Below are positions 45,832 to 56,611 of a stretch of 64,000 bases of DNA, one piece after another. Below the pieces are notes generated by a model, which worked only from the letters and a program-made list of their open reading frames with translations, did no database searches and was not told the origin of the DNA. The stretch is from assembly GCF_030649675.1 (NCBI RefSeq), contig NZ_JAUTDR010000013.1, forward strand, positions 92,800-156,799, given 5' to 3'. The stretch is from Haliea sp. E1-2-M8. Its GTDB lineage: Bacteria > Pseudomonadota > Gammaproteobacteria > Pseudomonadales > Halieaceae. A program made the translations under genes and the position numbers. Numbering within the stretch: position 1 is the first letter of the stretch; every line of letters starts with the position of its first letter.

Positions 45832-47610
45832 CTAATCCTGTCGAAACAGCGCCAGAAACTGCAGCAAGTCACCCTTGTCAGCCAGGCCACCGGACACCTG
45901 CAGGGTCCCGTCCGCCAGCGCCAGGGGGAGCCCGCGCTGGCCGCTCAGCAGATCCAGCCAGTCACTTGCGGTTACGGTTACCGTCAGGCTGCCGTCGTCT
46001 GGCACCGCAGGCAATGACTCGATGGCGGCAACCTGGTTGCGCACATGAATGGCATATTGTGCTCCCTGGTCGGGGAAGACAAACACCACACGCTGATCCA
46101 CGCCGGCGCTGCGCGCCGGGTCGAGGCTCACCGCCATGCTTCGCAGCACCCCCGCTATGGGGAAGCCGCGGGCAAACTCCACCCGCTCTGCCGTGAGCGG
46201 TGAGGGTGCCACCGTCAGCCTGCCTTCCAGTTCCAGAGCCTCTGTCAGGTACCAGTTGCGGGCATTCGGATTCGGAGTCTGTGTAGCCAGGATACGCAGC
46301 GCCTGCGCCTTCAGGTCAGCCGCAATCGGGACAGAACCGGGATTCGCCGCCAGTACCAGATCGGTAAGCTCCGCCGCCCACTGGGGATCCTGTGCCAACC
46401 GGGCCTCGGCCTCTGCCAGCACCGCTGCCTCGCCGCCCGCCAGCGCCAGCAGCCGGCTGGCCCGGGTGGCAGCCGGGGTCGGGAACAGATTGCTGCTGTT
46501 GCCGTCGTACCATCCCAGGTACCCGGCATAGATCGCCCGCACCGACCAGGGCACGGTGCCGTAGAACGGCTGCAACCAGGGATGCGCGGCGAGGTCCGGC
46601 GGCAGCTCAATGCTGGCTGCCAGAGTCAGCGCGTCCAGGCCCTGGTTGATGCCGCGCACGGTCTGGTCGTGGACATACTGGATAGCGTCGCTGTATACCC
46701 GCAGGATCTCATCGACCCTGGCGGCGCCCGTCACCGGGCGCGTGTGGCTGGGCACCAGATGCTCGGCACCGAGCCCGCGCATGGCGCGCACGCTCTCTGC
46801 CCACTGCGTGACATCGCGATAGCGGGTACCGCGGATGGTGTAGAGGTTGGGGAACGCCTTGTACACATTGTCGCCGGGCAGCAGAACCTTCTCCTCCGGC
46901 AACCACACCAGAATCTGGTCATCGGTCTCCCCCGGGGCGTGCAGCAGCACCAGATGGCGGCCGGCGATGGTGACTTCGAGTCGGTCCTGAAAGGTGTGCG
47001 TGGGCTGCAACAGGCCGAACAGGTCGGTATCGGTTCCGGGCGTGTGCGCCAGCGCCGGGCCAATGCCGTCGTTGACGACAGCTTCGCCACCCTGCGCCAG
47101 GTAGTTGCCGAACATGCGGAAAGAGCGGGTTTCGATCACCGGGCGCAGCACGTTCATGATGCGCTCGATATGGGACCAGGTGGTAGCGTGGGCGTAGACC
47201 GGCACATCCCGCCCCTGGGCAAAGGCGGCGGCGCCGAAAATGTGATCGGTGTGATTGTGGGTATAGATAATGGCGGCGACCGGCTTGTCGGTAATGCGCT
47301 CAAACCCTGTCTTGACCGCCCGTGCGGCGGCCAGGGATTCCGTGGTATCGACAATGATGACGCCGTCATCACCCTCAATCAGGATGACATTGGCCAGCGC
47401 GTAGCCGATCGCCACATGGATCCCGGGCACGACCTCGACAATATCCTTTTGGAACTCGGCGCTGTGGGCCGCGAGGGCTTCGCTGGCCGGTGCCGCAGGC
47501 GGTGCGACAGGCGCCGGATCACCCCCGCAGGCAGACAGTGCCGCGGCACAGAGCGACGCCAACATGCGCGCGGCAGACCGACGGGACTCTGTGATGTACG
47601 CCTTCACCAT
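45832..47610 (-). CDS. alkylsulfatase-like MBL-fold lipoprotein (SdsA/YjcS-like)
   Basis: A 592-residue zinc hydrolase resembling alkyl sulfatases. The metal motif THNHTDHIFGA is near residue 118; other ligands are in HAPGETDDQ and LPGDNVYKAF. The chain continues with the helical dimerisation region (GWYDGNSSNLFPT) and a C-terminal SCP2-like domain (about residues 480-590). The signal sequence ends in the lipobox LSAC (Cys28), so it is predicted to be lipid-anchored. Classic members cleave alkyl sulfate esters such as dodecyl sulfate, yielding alcohols that the neighbouring oxidation genes could use. Substrate unproven. Confidence 0.82.
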   Translation of the reverse strand: MVKAYITESRRSAARMLASLCAAALSACGGDPAPVAPPAAPASEALAAHSAEFQKDIVEVVPGIHVAIGYALANVILIEGDDGVIIVDTTESLAAARAVKTGFERITDKPVAAIIYTHNHTDHIFGAAAFAQGRDVPVYAHATTWSHIERIMNVLRPVIETRSFRMFGNYLAQGGEAVVNDGIGPALAHTPGTDTDLFGLLQPTHTFQDRLEVTIAGRHLVLLHAPGETDDQILVWLPEEKVLLPGDNVYKAFPNLYTIRGTRYRDVTQWAESVRAMRGLGAEHLVPSHTRPVTGAARVDEILRVYSDAIQYVHDQTVRGINQGLDALTLAASIELPPDLAAHPWLQPFYGTVPWSVRAIYAGYLGWYDGNSSNLFPTPAATRASRLLALAGGEAAVLAEAEARLAQDPQWAAELTDLVLAANPGSVPIAADLKAQALRILATQTPNPNARNWYLTEALELEGRLTVAPSPLTAERVEFARGFPIAGVLRSMAVSLDPARSAGVDQRVVFVFPDQGAQYAIHVRNQVAAIESLPAVPDDGSLTVTVTASDWLDLLSGQRGLPLALADGTLQVSGGLADKGDLLQFLALFRQD

Positions 47611-47694
47611 GCCGGATTTGACCTTCGGGTATGTTTTTCATCGCCGGGGCATGTACCTTAACGATTCCGGCTGTGCAAAACAAGAACCCGTGGG

Positions 47695-48549
47695 TCAGTA
47701 CAGCAGGCTATAGAGCTTGCGCTGGTACTCCACCGCCAGGGGGTCGCCCTTGCCGAGGCTGGCAACAATGTCGAGCAGGGTCTGCTTGCTGGAGCCGTCA
47801 CCGTGCTGCAGATCCTGCCGGAGAATGGTGATCAGGTGCTCCAGCGCCTCGCGGTAATAGCCGGCGTTGGTGTACTGCACCGCCAGCTGATGACGCACAT
47901 CGTGGTTGTCGGGTTCCGTCTGCAGGCGCTGCTCCAGGGCTTCTATTTCCGGTGAGCGGGCTGCCTCGCGTTGCAGTTTGGCCTGGGCCACCAGCTGCTC
48001 CCAGGCCGGGTCCTGATCCACCATCTTCACCGTGGCCAGGACACTGTCGGCATCATCCAGGCGATTGCATTCGACCAGGGCATGGGCGTAGGCCAGGGTG
48101 ATGTCGTGGCGCTGGCGCGAATCCTCGAAGGCCTGCCGCAGCGGCGACAGGGCGGAGCTGAAATCACCCTCGGCCATGAACGCCTGCGCCTGCTGCAACA
48201 GGGCGTCCCAGGGTTTGGGCAGGTACTTTTCCAGCAGCTCGCGAACCTGCTGTTCGGACTGGGCGCCGACAAAGCCATCCACCGGCTGCCCGCCCTGCAT
48301 GACCATCACCGTGGGCAGGCTGCGCACCCCGAACTGCTGGGTGATCATGGGCTGTTCGTCGGCGTTGACCTTGGCCAACAGGAACGCGCCGGCGTGTTCG
48401 TTGGCCAGCTTTTCCAGCAGCGGCATCAGGGTCTTGCAGGGGCCGCACCAGTCGGCCCAGAAATCCACCACCACGGGGCGCTGATGGGATTCCTCGATCA
48501 GCAGGGCCGCAGCGTTGCTCTCATCGATGTTGACAATGTAATCCGTCAC
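47695..48549 (-). CDS. thioredoxin-TPR protein (CnoX/YbbN-like)
   Basis: A 284-residue fusion of an N-terminal thioredoxin domain and C-terminal TPR-like helices, as in the chaperedoxin CnoX. Active site ADWCGPCKTLMP near residue 32 (E. coli CnoX has SQHC; a WCGPC site suggests redox activity), then GVRSLPTVMV with the cis-Pro. Helical repeats run from about residue 115 to the end. GTG at 48549 is chosen for GAGGAA eight bases upstream; an extension to 48579 runs into repeat DNA. Upstream lie REP-like repeats and dapB. Confidence 0.88.
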   Translation of the reverse strand: MTDYIVNIDESNAAALLIEESHQRPVVVDFWADWCGPCKTLMPLLEKLANEHAGAFLLAKVNADEQPMITQQFGVRSLPTVMVMQGGQPVDGFVGAQSEQQVRELLEKYLPKPWDALLQQAQAFMAEGDFSSALSPLRQAFEDSRQRHDITLAYAHALVECNRLDDADSVLATVKMVDQDPAWEQLVAQAKLQREAARSPEIEALEQRLQTEPDNHDVRHQLAVQYTNAGYYREALEHLITILRQDLQHGDGSSKQTLLDIVASLGKGDPLAVEYQRKLYSLLY

Positions 48550-48564
48550 GCCAGATTTTCCTCT

Positions 48565-48727
48565 TCTGTGGGAGCCCACTCTTTCTGTGGGAGCCCACTC
48601 TTCTGTGGGAGCCCACTCTTCTGTGGGAGCCCACTCTGTGGGCGATTGAAGTATCGCTCGCGGAGCGAGCTCCTACGGAGCCCACTCTGTGGGCGATTGA
48701 AGCATCGCTCGCGGAGCGAGCTCCTAC
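48565..48727. repeat. REP-like tandem repeats between cnoX-like gene and dapB
   Basis: About four copies of an 18-base unit, TCTGTGGGAGCCCACTCT, followed by two 51-base units (48626-48676 and 48677-48727) that differ at one position. Each 51-base unit holds two perfect hairpins, GCCCAC-TCT-GTGGGC and GCTCGC-GGA-GCGAGC, ending in GCTCCTAC. The layout resembles the Pseudomonas REP type (GTAGGAGC...GCGAT). No transposase is adjacent. Confidence 0.88.
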
Positions 48728-48744
48728 ATTACTCAAGCCGGGTG

Positions 48745-50669
<1,925 letters not shown>

Positions 50670-50703
50670 AGACAGTCTGGCGTTAAACCGCACCCTCGCA
50701 AAT

Positions 50704-50734
50704 GACCACGCGGGCTCTTAAGTCCCGCGTGGTC
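50704..50734 (-). terminator. strong hairpin between dnaK and dnaJ
   Basis: Perfect 11-base arms GACCACGCGGG (50704-50714) and CCCGCGTGGTC (50724-50734) around a nine-base loop. On the minus strand it lies 53 bases after the dnaK stop and has no T tract, so it is better read as an attenuator or RNA-stability element that lets part of the transcription continue into dnaJ. Confidence 0.6.
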
Positions 50735-50786
50735 GATGTTGACATCCGGGACGGCTGCCCGCCCCGTGTGACAGAAGTTTTATCGC

Positions 50787-52715
50787 TTACTTCTTGTCGT
50801 CGTTCACTTCCTCGAACTCCGCATCGACAGCGTCGTCGCCGCCCTGGGCCTGGTCACCACCGCTGTCACCAGGCGCCTCGTCCTGAGCCGCACCGGCCTG
50901 AGCCTGGTACATTTTCTGCGCGACCGGGCCGGTGGCCTCGGTCAGCTTGGTGGCCGCGGCGTCGATGGCATCCTTGTCGTTGGCCTTCAGCGCCTCTTCC
51001 GCCTGGGTAATGGCCGCCTCAATGGCTGCCTTCTCGTCCGCAGTGGCGTTGTCGCCCGCCTCTTCCAGGGTCTTGCGGGCCGCGTGCACCAGACCGTCCA
51101 GGGTGTTGCGGGCGCCGACCAGTTCCTCGAACTTCGCGTCCGCGTCGGCATTGACCTCGGCATCCGAGACCATCTGCTGGATTTCCTCCTCGCTCAGGCC
51201 GCCGGAAGCGGTGATCCGGATGGACTGCTCCTTGCCGGTCGCCTTGTCCTTGGCGGAGACGTTGAGAATGCCGTTGGCGTCCAGGTCGAAGGTCACCTCG
51301 ATCTGCGGCAAGCCGCGCGGTGCCGGCGGGATATCCGCCAGGTCAAAACGCCCCAGGGACTTGTTCTGCGCCGCCTGCTTGCGCTCGCCCTGCACCACGT
51401 GAATGGTGACCGCGGTCTGGTTGTCGTCCGCCGTCGAGAACACCTGCGACTTCTTGGTCGGAATGGTGGTGTTCTTCTCGATCAGCGGCGTGGCGACGCC
51501 ACCCATGGTCTCGATACCCAGGGTCAGGGGCGTCACGTCCAGCAGCAGCACGTCCTTGACATCGCCCGACAGCACCGCGCCCTGGATGGCTGCACCCATG
51601 GCTACCGCTTCGTCCGGGTTCACGTCCTTGCGCGGCTCCTTGCCGAAGAAGTCCGCGACCGCCTTCTGTACCATCGGCATGCGGGTCTGGCCGCCCACCA
51701 GGATCACGTCGTTGATCTCGCTGGGGCTCAGGCCCGCGTCCTGCAAGGCTACTTTCACCGGCGCCATGGAACGCTTGACCAGCTCCTCCACCAGCGACTC
51801 CAGCTTGGAGCGGGACAGCTTGACCACCAGGTGCTTGGGCCCGGTCGCATCGGCGGTGATATAAGGCAGGTTGACCTCGGTCTGCTGGCTGGAGGACAGT
51901 TCGATCTTGGCTTTCTCGGCCGCTTCCTTCAGACGCTGCAGGGCCAGCGGGTCGTTGTGCAGGTCGATGCCGCTTTCCTTCTTGAACTCCGCCGCCAGAT
52001 ACTCGATCAGGCGCATATCGAAATCCTCACCACCGAGGAAGGTGTCGCCATTGGTGGCCAGTACCTCGAACTGGTGCTCGCCGTCCACTTCGGCAATCTC
52101 GATGATGGAGATATCGAAGGTCCCGCCGCCGAGGTCGTACACCGCAATGGTGCGATCGCCCTTGGCCTTGTCCATGCCGTAGGCCAGCGCGGCCGCGGTG
52201 GGCTCGTTGATGATGCGCTTGACCTCCAACCCGGCGATGCGGCCGGCATCCTTGGTAGCCTGGCGCTGGGAGTCGTTGAAGTACGCCGGTACGGTGATCA
52301 CCGCCTCGGTGACCGCCTCACCCAGGTACTCCTCGGCGGTGCGCTTCATTTTCCGCAGCACCTCTGCTGACACCTGTGGCGGCGCCATTTTTTCGGTCTT
52401 GGCCTGAACCCAGGCGTCGCCGTTGTCTGCTTCGATGATCTTGTAGGGGACCATCTTGATGTCTTTCTGCACCACATCGTCCTTGAACTTGCGCCCGATC
52501 AGGCGCTTGACGGCGTACAGGGTGTTGTGGGGGTTGGTGACCGACTGGCGCTTGGCGCTCTGGCCTACCAGGATCTCACCGTCTTCCGTGTAGGCGACGA
52601 TGGAGGGCGTAGTGCGGTCACCCTCGGAATTCTCGATCACCCGCGCCTTGCCGCCTTCCAGCACGGCAACGCAGGAATTGGTGGTACCCAGGTCGATACC
52701 GATAATCTTGCCCAT
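50787..52715 (-). CDS. dnaK: chaperone DnaK (Hsp70)
   Basis: A 642-residue ATP-dependent chaperone. ATPase domain start [42 protein letters not shown] and VGGQTRMP; then the substrate domain with [25 protein letters not shown] and the lid; the tail is Asp/Glu-rich ending in EEVNDDKK. It has its own sigma-32-like promoter upstream, in addition to read-through from grpE. The ATG at 52715 is the standard start. Confidence 0.98.
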   Translation of the reverse strand: MGKIIGIDLGTTNSCVAVLEGGKARVIENSEGDRTTPSIVAYTEDGEILVGQSAKRQSVTNPHNTLYAVKRLIGRKFKDDVVQKDIKMVPYKIIEADNGDAWVQAKTEKMAPPQVSAEVLRKMKRTAEEYLGEAVTEAVITVPAYFNDSQRQATKDAGRIAGLEVKRIINEPTAAALAYGMDKAKGDRTIAVYDLGGGTFDISIIEIAEVDGEHQFEVLATNGDTFLGGEDFDMRLIEYLAAEFKKESGIDLHNDPLALQRLKEAAEKAKIELSSSQQTEVNLPYITADATGPKHLVVKLSRSKLESLVEELVKRSMAPVKVALQDAGLSPSEINDVILVGGQTRMPMVQKAVADFFGKEPRKDVNPDEAVAMGAAIQGAVLSGDVKDVLLLDVTPLTLGIETMGGVATPLIEKNTTIPTKKSQVFSTADDNQTAVTIHVVQGERKQAAQNKSLGRFDLADIPPAPRGLPQIEVTFDLDANGILNVSAKDKATGKEQSIRITASGGLSEEEIQQMVSDAEVNADADAKFEELVGARNTLDGLVHAARKTLEEAGDNATADEKAAIEAAITQAEEALKANDKDAIDAAATKLTEATGPVAQKMYQAQAGAAQDEAPGDSGGDQAQGGDDAVDAEFEEVNDDKK

Positions 52716-52772
52716 GTGTTCGTCTCCTTATGCGGGCCGGCACTGCCGGCCACCTTGACTCAGTTGTTCTGT

Positions 52773-52800
52773 ATATTGGCCCTGAGCGAAAAAATTCAAG
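52773..52800 (-). promoter_or_regulatory. sigma-32-like heat-shock promoter upstream of dnaK
   Basis: On the minus strand, CTTGAAT (52794-52800) matches the -35 consensus CTTGAAA. The -10-like CCAATAT (52773-52779) follows after 14 bases, matching CCCCATNT in part. It ends 57 bases before the dnaK ATG. The same pattern occurs upstream of grpE. Confidence 0.65.
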
Positions 52801-52817
52801 GGCCGGCCCTTCGCTTG

Positions 52818-53405
52818 TTACGGCGCCGACGGCGCCTTGCTCACCATCACCATGGCGGGGCGCACCAGCCTGGCGTTCAGGGTGTAGCCCTTTTGCATCA
52901 CCGCGATCACCGTGTTGGGTTCGACATCAGGGTTTTCCACCAGGCTCATGGCCTGATGCAGCTGGGGGTCGAAGGGCTCGCCCTCGGGGTCAACGGGCTC
53001 GATGTTGAACTTGCGCAGGGCGTCGGTGAAGCTCTTCAGGGTCAGCTCCACGCCCTCGATGATCGGCTTCACCGTCTCGTCGTGACCCGCCGTTACCGCC
53101 AGCGTCCGCTCCAGGTTGTCGACCACCGGCAGCAGCTCCTTGCAGAAGGACTCCAGCGCGAATTTGCGCGACTTCTCCACATCCTGCTCGGCGCGGCGCT
53201 TGATGTTCTGGGCGTCGGCCTGGGCCCGCAGTGCGGCATCGCGGGCGGCGTTGAGATCCTCTTCCAGTTTCGCCATCAACTCCTCGGGGGTGAGTTCATT
53301 GTCACCCTGGGCGGCGCCGACATTTTCGGGCTCTGTGTCCGCGGTAGCCAGCCCGGGCGCCAGGGTCTCTTCAGTTTCGGGTTTGTTCTGCTCGCTCTCG
53401 GCCAC
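52818..53405 (-). CDS. grpE: nucleotide exchange factor GrpE
   Basis: A 195-residue co-chaperone that releases ADP from DnaK. An acidic, disordered N-terminus is followed by the long coiled coil ([20 protein letters not shown]) and the beta-wing domain with [44 protein letters not shown] and the C-terminal [18 protein letters not shown]. The GTG start at 53405 follows GGAG. First gene of grpE-dnaK-dnaJ-dapB on the minus strand. Confidence 0.96.
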   Translation of the reverse strand: MAESEQNKPETEETLAPGLATADTEPENVGAAQGDNELTPEELMAKLEEDLNAARDAALRAQADAQNIKRRAEQDVEKSRKFALESFCKELLPVVDNLERTLAVTAGHDETVKPIIEGVELTLKSFTDALRKFNIEPVDPEGEPFDPQLHQAMSLVENPDVEPNTVIAVMQKGYTLNARLVRPAMVMVSKAPSAP

Positions 53406-53484
53406 GTCGCTACTCCATCAATGGCGGTTACGGATTGAGTGACGGACAGGACCACGCGGGCCGCCCGTCAGCTGCTTAACAGGG

Positions 53485-53512
53485 ATATTGGGACTCAGGC
53501 TAGCTTTTCAAG
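53485..53512 (-). promoter_or_regulatory. sigma-32-like heat-shock promoter upstream of grpE
   Basis: On the minus strand, a perfect -35 CTTGAAA (53506-53512), a 13-base spacer and the -10-like CCCAATAT (53485-53492). The 5' untranslated region to the GTG at 53405 would be about 70 bases. No CIRCE inverted repeat is seen here. Confidence 0.72.
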
Positions 53513-53520
53513 GCCGGCAA

Positions 53521-53770
53521 ACGCACGGTAGGAGCGCGGTCCCCGCGCGATCGCCCGCGGACAAGGTGAATGGCCGCGCAGCGGACAGAGTAGGAGCGCA
53601 GTCCCTGCGCGATCGCCCGCAGAGCGGGCTCCCACACCCAGAGCGGGCTCCCACACCCAGAGCGGGCTCCCGCCCGCAGAGCGGGCTCCCACACCCAGAG
53701 CGGGCTCCTACACCCAGAGCTGGCTCCCACACCCAGAGCGGGCTCCCACACCCAGAGCGGGCCCACAGCG
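53521..53770. repeat. REP-like block between grpE and hrcA
   Basis: Two REP-like copies start with GTAGGAGCGC(G/A)GTCC (53529 and 53591) and continue GCGCGATCGCCCGC, each able to form a GC hairpin. They are followed by about eight copies of a 19-base unit (AGAGCGGGCTCCCACACCC and variants) to about 53770. This separates hrcA from grpE. No gene is seen in the block; open frames across it arise from the repeats. Confidence 0.85.
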
Positions 53771-53777
53771 GGTGCAC

Positions 53778-54812
53778 TCAGTGGGACAGGGCGGAGCTCA
53801 GCATCCTGGCGGTGATGTCCACAACCGGAATGACCCGCTCGTAGGCCATGCGGGTGGGGCCGATCACCCCCAGCACGCCCAGGGTGCGGGCGCCGTCGGT
53901 GTAGGGAGCGGTGATCACACTGTAATCACCAAAGACCTCGAAGCCCGCCTCCTCGCCAATGAAAATCTGCACGCCATTGGCCTTGGAGCAGCGCTCAAGC
54001 AGGTGCAGCAGGTCTTTTTTCCGCTCGAATGCGTCAAACAATTCCCGCAGGCGGCTGAGATCCTCCGGACTGACATTGCCCAATAGCCGCGACTCCCCCG
54101 CCACCAGGTACTCGTCCTCGGGTTCGTCCTGGTCCAGCGCCTTGCTGGCCAGATCCAGGGCCGCCTGCAGGTAGCTGTCGATCCGGCTGCGCGCCTCCTG
54201 CATTTCCCGCAGGATCTGGCTCTGGACCCGGCTCAGGGGCTGGCCGGCGAAACGCTGGTTGACCAGGGCCGCGGCCTCCCTCAGCTCAGCTTCGGTGAAG
54301 GGGCGCTGGGTGTGGATGATACGGTTTTGCACCTCGCGCTCATTGACCACCAGAATGACCAGCACCCGGTTCCCGGACAGGGGCAGGAACTCCACCTGGC
54401 GCAACTGGTGGGTGTCGGGGCGCGGCACGGTCACCAGCCCGGCCTGGGCGGTGATGGCTGAGAGCAGGGAGGACGCCGTCTGCACCAGCTCGGTCGCGGA
54501 TTTGTCGGGGTTGAGCTGCTCGCGCAGGGCGCTGACTGCGTGCTCGTCAATGGGCTGCATCTGTAGCAGGCGGTCGACGAACAGGCGGTAACCCTGGGCA
54601 GTGGGCACCCGGCCGGCGGAGGTGTGGGGGGAATGCAGCAGCCCGCGCTCCTCCAGGTCCGACATCACATTGCGGATGGTGGCGGCGCTGACCGGCAAGC
54701 CGGCCTCCTCGAGCAGGGTTTGCGACCCCACCGGCTGGCCATCGCGGATGTGGCGCTCCACCAGGGCCTTGAGGATTATCCGCGCGCGTTCTGACAGGTC
54801 CGCCGAGCTCAT
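53778..54812 (-). CDS. hrcA: heat-inducible transcription repressor HrcA
   Basis: A 344-residue repressor that normally binds CIRCE sites upstream of groESL or dnaK genes. The winged-helix N-terminus contains ERARIILKALVERHIRDG and PVSAATIRNVMSDLEERGLLHSPHTSAGRVPT; the remainder is a GAF-like domain ending in GVLGVIGPTRMAYERVIPVVD. The ATG at 54812 is preferred to a much longer frame to 55172 that overlaps recN on the other strand. No CIRCE (TTAGCACTC-N9-GAGTGCTAA) was found in this window, so its target here may lie elsewhere, such as groES. Confidence 0.95.
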   Translation of the reverse strand: MSSADLSERARIILKALVERHIRDGQPVGSQTLLEEAGLPVSAATIRNVMSDLEERGLLHSPHTSAGRVPTAQGYRLFVDRLLQMQPIDEHAVSALREQLNPDKSATELVQTASSLLSAITAQAGLVTVPRPDTHQLRQVEFLPLSGNRVLVILVVNEREVQNRIIHTQRPFTEAELREAAALVNQRFAGQPLSRVQSQILREMQEARSRIDSYLQAALDLASKALDQDEPEDEYLVAGESRLLGNVSPEDLSRLRELFDAFERKKDLLHLLERCSKANGVQIFIGEEAGFEVFGDYSVITAPYTDGARTLGVLGVIGPTRMAYERVIPVVDITARMLSSALSH

Positions 54813-54942
54813 ACTGTCCCCAATGTTGATACCTGTCTTGGTTGTATCACAGGGAAGCTTTAATACAAAGCTGTGACCGCAATGGATGTTTATACAGTGC
54901 CGGATCTGCGGTATAACAGGGCAAATCCTGCAGCGGCCAGCC

Positions 54943-56604
54943 ATGCTCACCCATATCAGCATCAACCAGTACACCATCGTCGACGCCCTGGACATGGAGT
55001 TCCGGGGCGGCATGACAGTCATCACCGGGGAAACCGGCGCCGGCAAGTCGATCATGCTCGACGCCCTGGGGCTGTGCCTGGGGGACCGGGCGGACCCCAA
55101 GGCAGTGCGCACGGGCAGTGAGCGGGCGGAGGTGACCGCCGGCTTCGACATCAGAAACAACCCGCAGGCCACGGCCTGGCTGCGCGCCCGGGACCTCCAT
55201 CATGGCGACGAGTGTCTGCTGCGGCGGGTAGTCACCGGCGAGGGCCGCTCCCGCGCGTACATCAATGGCAGCGCCTCGACGGTGCAGGATTGCGCGGAAC
55301 TGGGCGAGCTGCTGATCGACATCCACAGCCAGCATGCCCACCAGTCCCTGCTGCGCAAGCCGGTGCAGAGGGAAATGCTGGACAACTTTGCCGGACACAC
55401 GGCGCTCGCGCGCAACGTGGAGCAGACCGCCTCGGAGTGGCTGCGCGGCGGGCGTGAACTCGCCCTGCTGACCAGCAGCCGCGACCAACAGGGTGCCCGC
55501 GCCCAGCTGCTGGCCTACCAGGTGGAGGAACTGGAGGCGCTGGACCTGCGCGAGGGCGAGCTGGAGGCACTGGAACGGGACCAGACCCAGCTGGCCAACG
55601 CCGAGGAAATACTGCAGGGCGCACACCAGGCCCTGGAGCTGTGCGAGGGGCAGGCCGGCGGCGCCCGCCACGCGCTGCAGCTGATCCGCGGCGCCACCGG
55701 GGCCAGCAAAGTGGCGGACAATGCCCGCGAACTGCTGGAATCGGCGGCAATCCAGCTGGAGGAGGCCCAAAGCGAAATTCAGCGCTATATCGACTCCGTG
55801 GAGATCGACCCGGAGCGGCTGGCGGAGGTGGAGAAACGCCTGGAGCAAATCCACGACATCGCCCGCAAACATCGCATCAAGCCACCTCAGTTACCCGAGT
55901 TCCAGGCCGGTCTGCAGGAGGAGCTGGCGGGTCTGGCCCACGGCGGCCAGCGCATCGAAGAGCTGCAGGCAGAGCTGGCACAGCTGGAACAGCGCTACCG
56001 CACAGACGCCGTCACTCTGGGCAAGCAGCGGGCCAAGGCTGCGAAGTCCCTGGTGAGCAAGGCCACCACCGTGCTCAGGACCCTGGCGATGGACGACTGC
56101 CGGTTCGAGATTGCCCTCTCTACCAGGGACAGCAAGGACCCCCACCCCCAGGGCGCGGAGGATGTCGAGTTCCTGATCAGCACCAACCCCGGCGCGGCGC
56201 CGCAGCCACTGGCCAAGATCGCCTCCGGCGGTGAACTGTCCCGGATCAGCCTCGCCATACAGGTGGTGACCGCCAGCGGCGGCACCCTGCCCAGCATGGT
56301 GTTTGATGAGGTGGACGTGGGGATAGGCGGCGCCGTGGCCGAAGTGGTCGGTCGCCTGCTGCGTTCGCTGGCGCAGGATACCCAGGTTCTGTGCGTGACC
56401 CACCTGGCCCAGGTTGCCTCCCAGGGCCACCAGCACCTGCAGGTGAGCAAAACCTCCGACAAGACCGCGGCCTGGACCCGCATGGCGCCGCTGGCGGGAG
56501 ACGAGCGCACCCGCGAAATTGCGCGCATGCTCGGCGGGGTCAAGATTACCGAGCAGTCCCTGGCCCACGCCCGTGAGATGCTGGCGGACGCCGCCCAGGC
56601 CTGA
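54943..56604 (+). CDS. recN: DNA repair protein RecN
   Basis: A 553-residue SMC-like ATPase for double-strand-break repair. Walker A GETGAGKS near residue 33, a long coiled coil (about residues 150-370), the ABC signature ASGGELSRISLAIQ and Walker B MVFDEVDVGIGG, then THLAQVAS. ATG at 54943 (MLTHISINQYTIVD) is the family start. Divergent from hrcA; its 3' end faces the P450 gene with a seven-base gap. A weak LexA-like site lies upstream but is not called. Confidence 0.96.
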   Translation: MLTHISINQYTIVDALDMEFRGGMTVITGETGAGKSIMLDALGLCLGDRADPKAVRTGSERAEVTAGFDIRNNPQATAWLRARDLHHGDECLLRRVVTGEGRSRAYINGSASTVQDCAELGELLIDIHSQHAHQSLLRKPVQREMLDNFAGHTALARNVEQTASEWLRGGRELALLTSSRDQQGARAQLLAYQVEELEALDLREGELEALERDQTQLANAEEILQGAHQALELCEGQAGGARHALQLIRGATGASKVADNARELLESAAIQLEEAQSEIQRYIDSVEIDPERLAEVEKRLEQIHDIARKHRIKPPQLPEFQAGLQEELAGLAHGGQRIEELQAELAQLEQRYRTDAVTLGKQRAKAAKSLVSKATTVLRTLAMDDCRFEIALSTRDSKDPHPQGAEDVEFLISTNPGAAPQPLAKIASGGELSRISLAIQVVTASGGTLPSMVFDEVDVGIGGAVAEVVGRLLRSLAQDTQVLCVTHLAQVASQGHQHLQVSKTSDKTAAWTRMAPLAGDERTREIARMLGGVKITEQSLAHAREMLADAAQA

Positions 56605-56611
56605 GCAAGGT

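Noticed and set aside
53521..53770. Small open frames of about 90 codons over the REP-like block upstream of grpE.
   Set aside because: They are translations of the 19-base repeats, without start signals or family resemblance.
54882..54897. LexA-like site upstream of recN (12 of 16 matches to the E. coli consensus).
   Set aside because: It starts with ATG, not the CTG half-site; the nearby CTG-N8-CAG has the wrong spacing.
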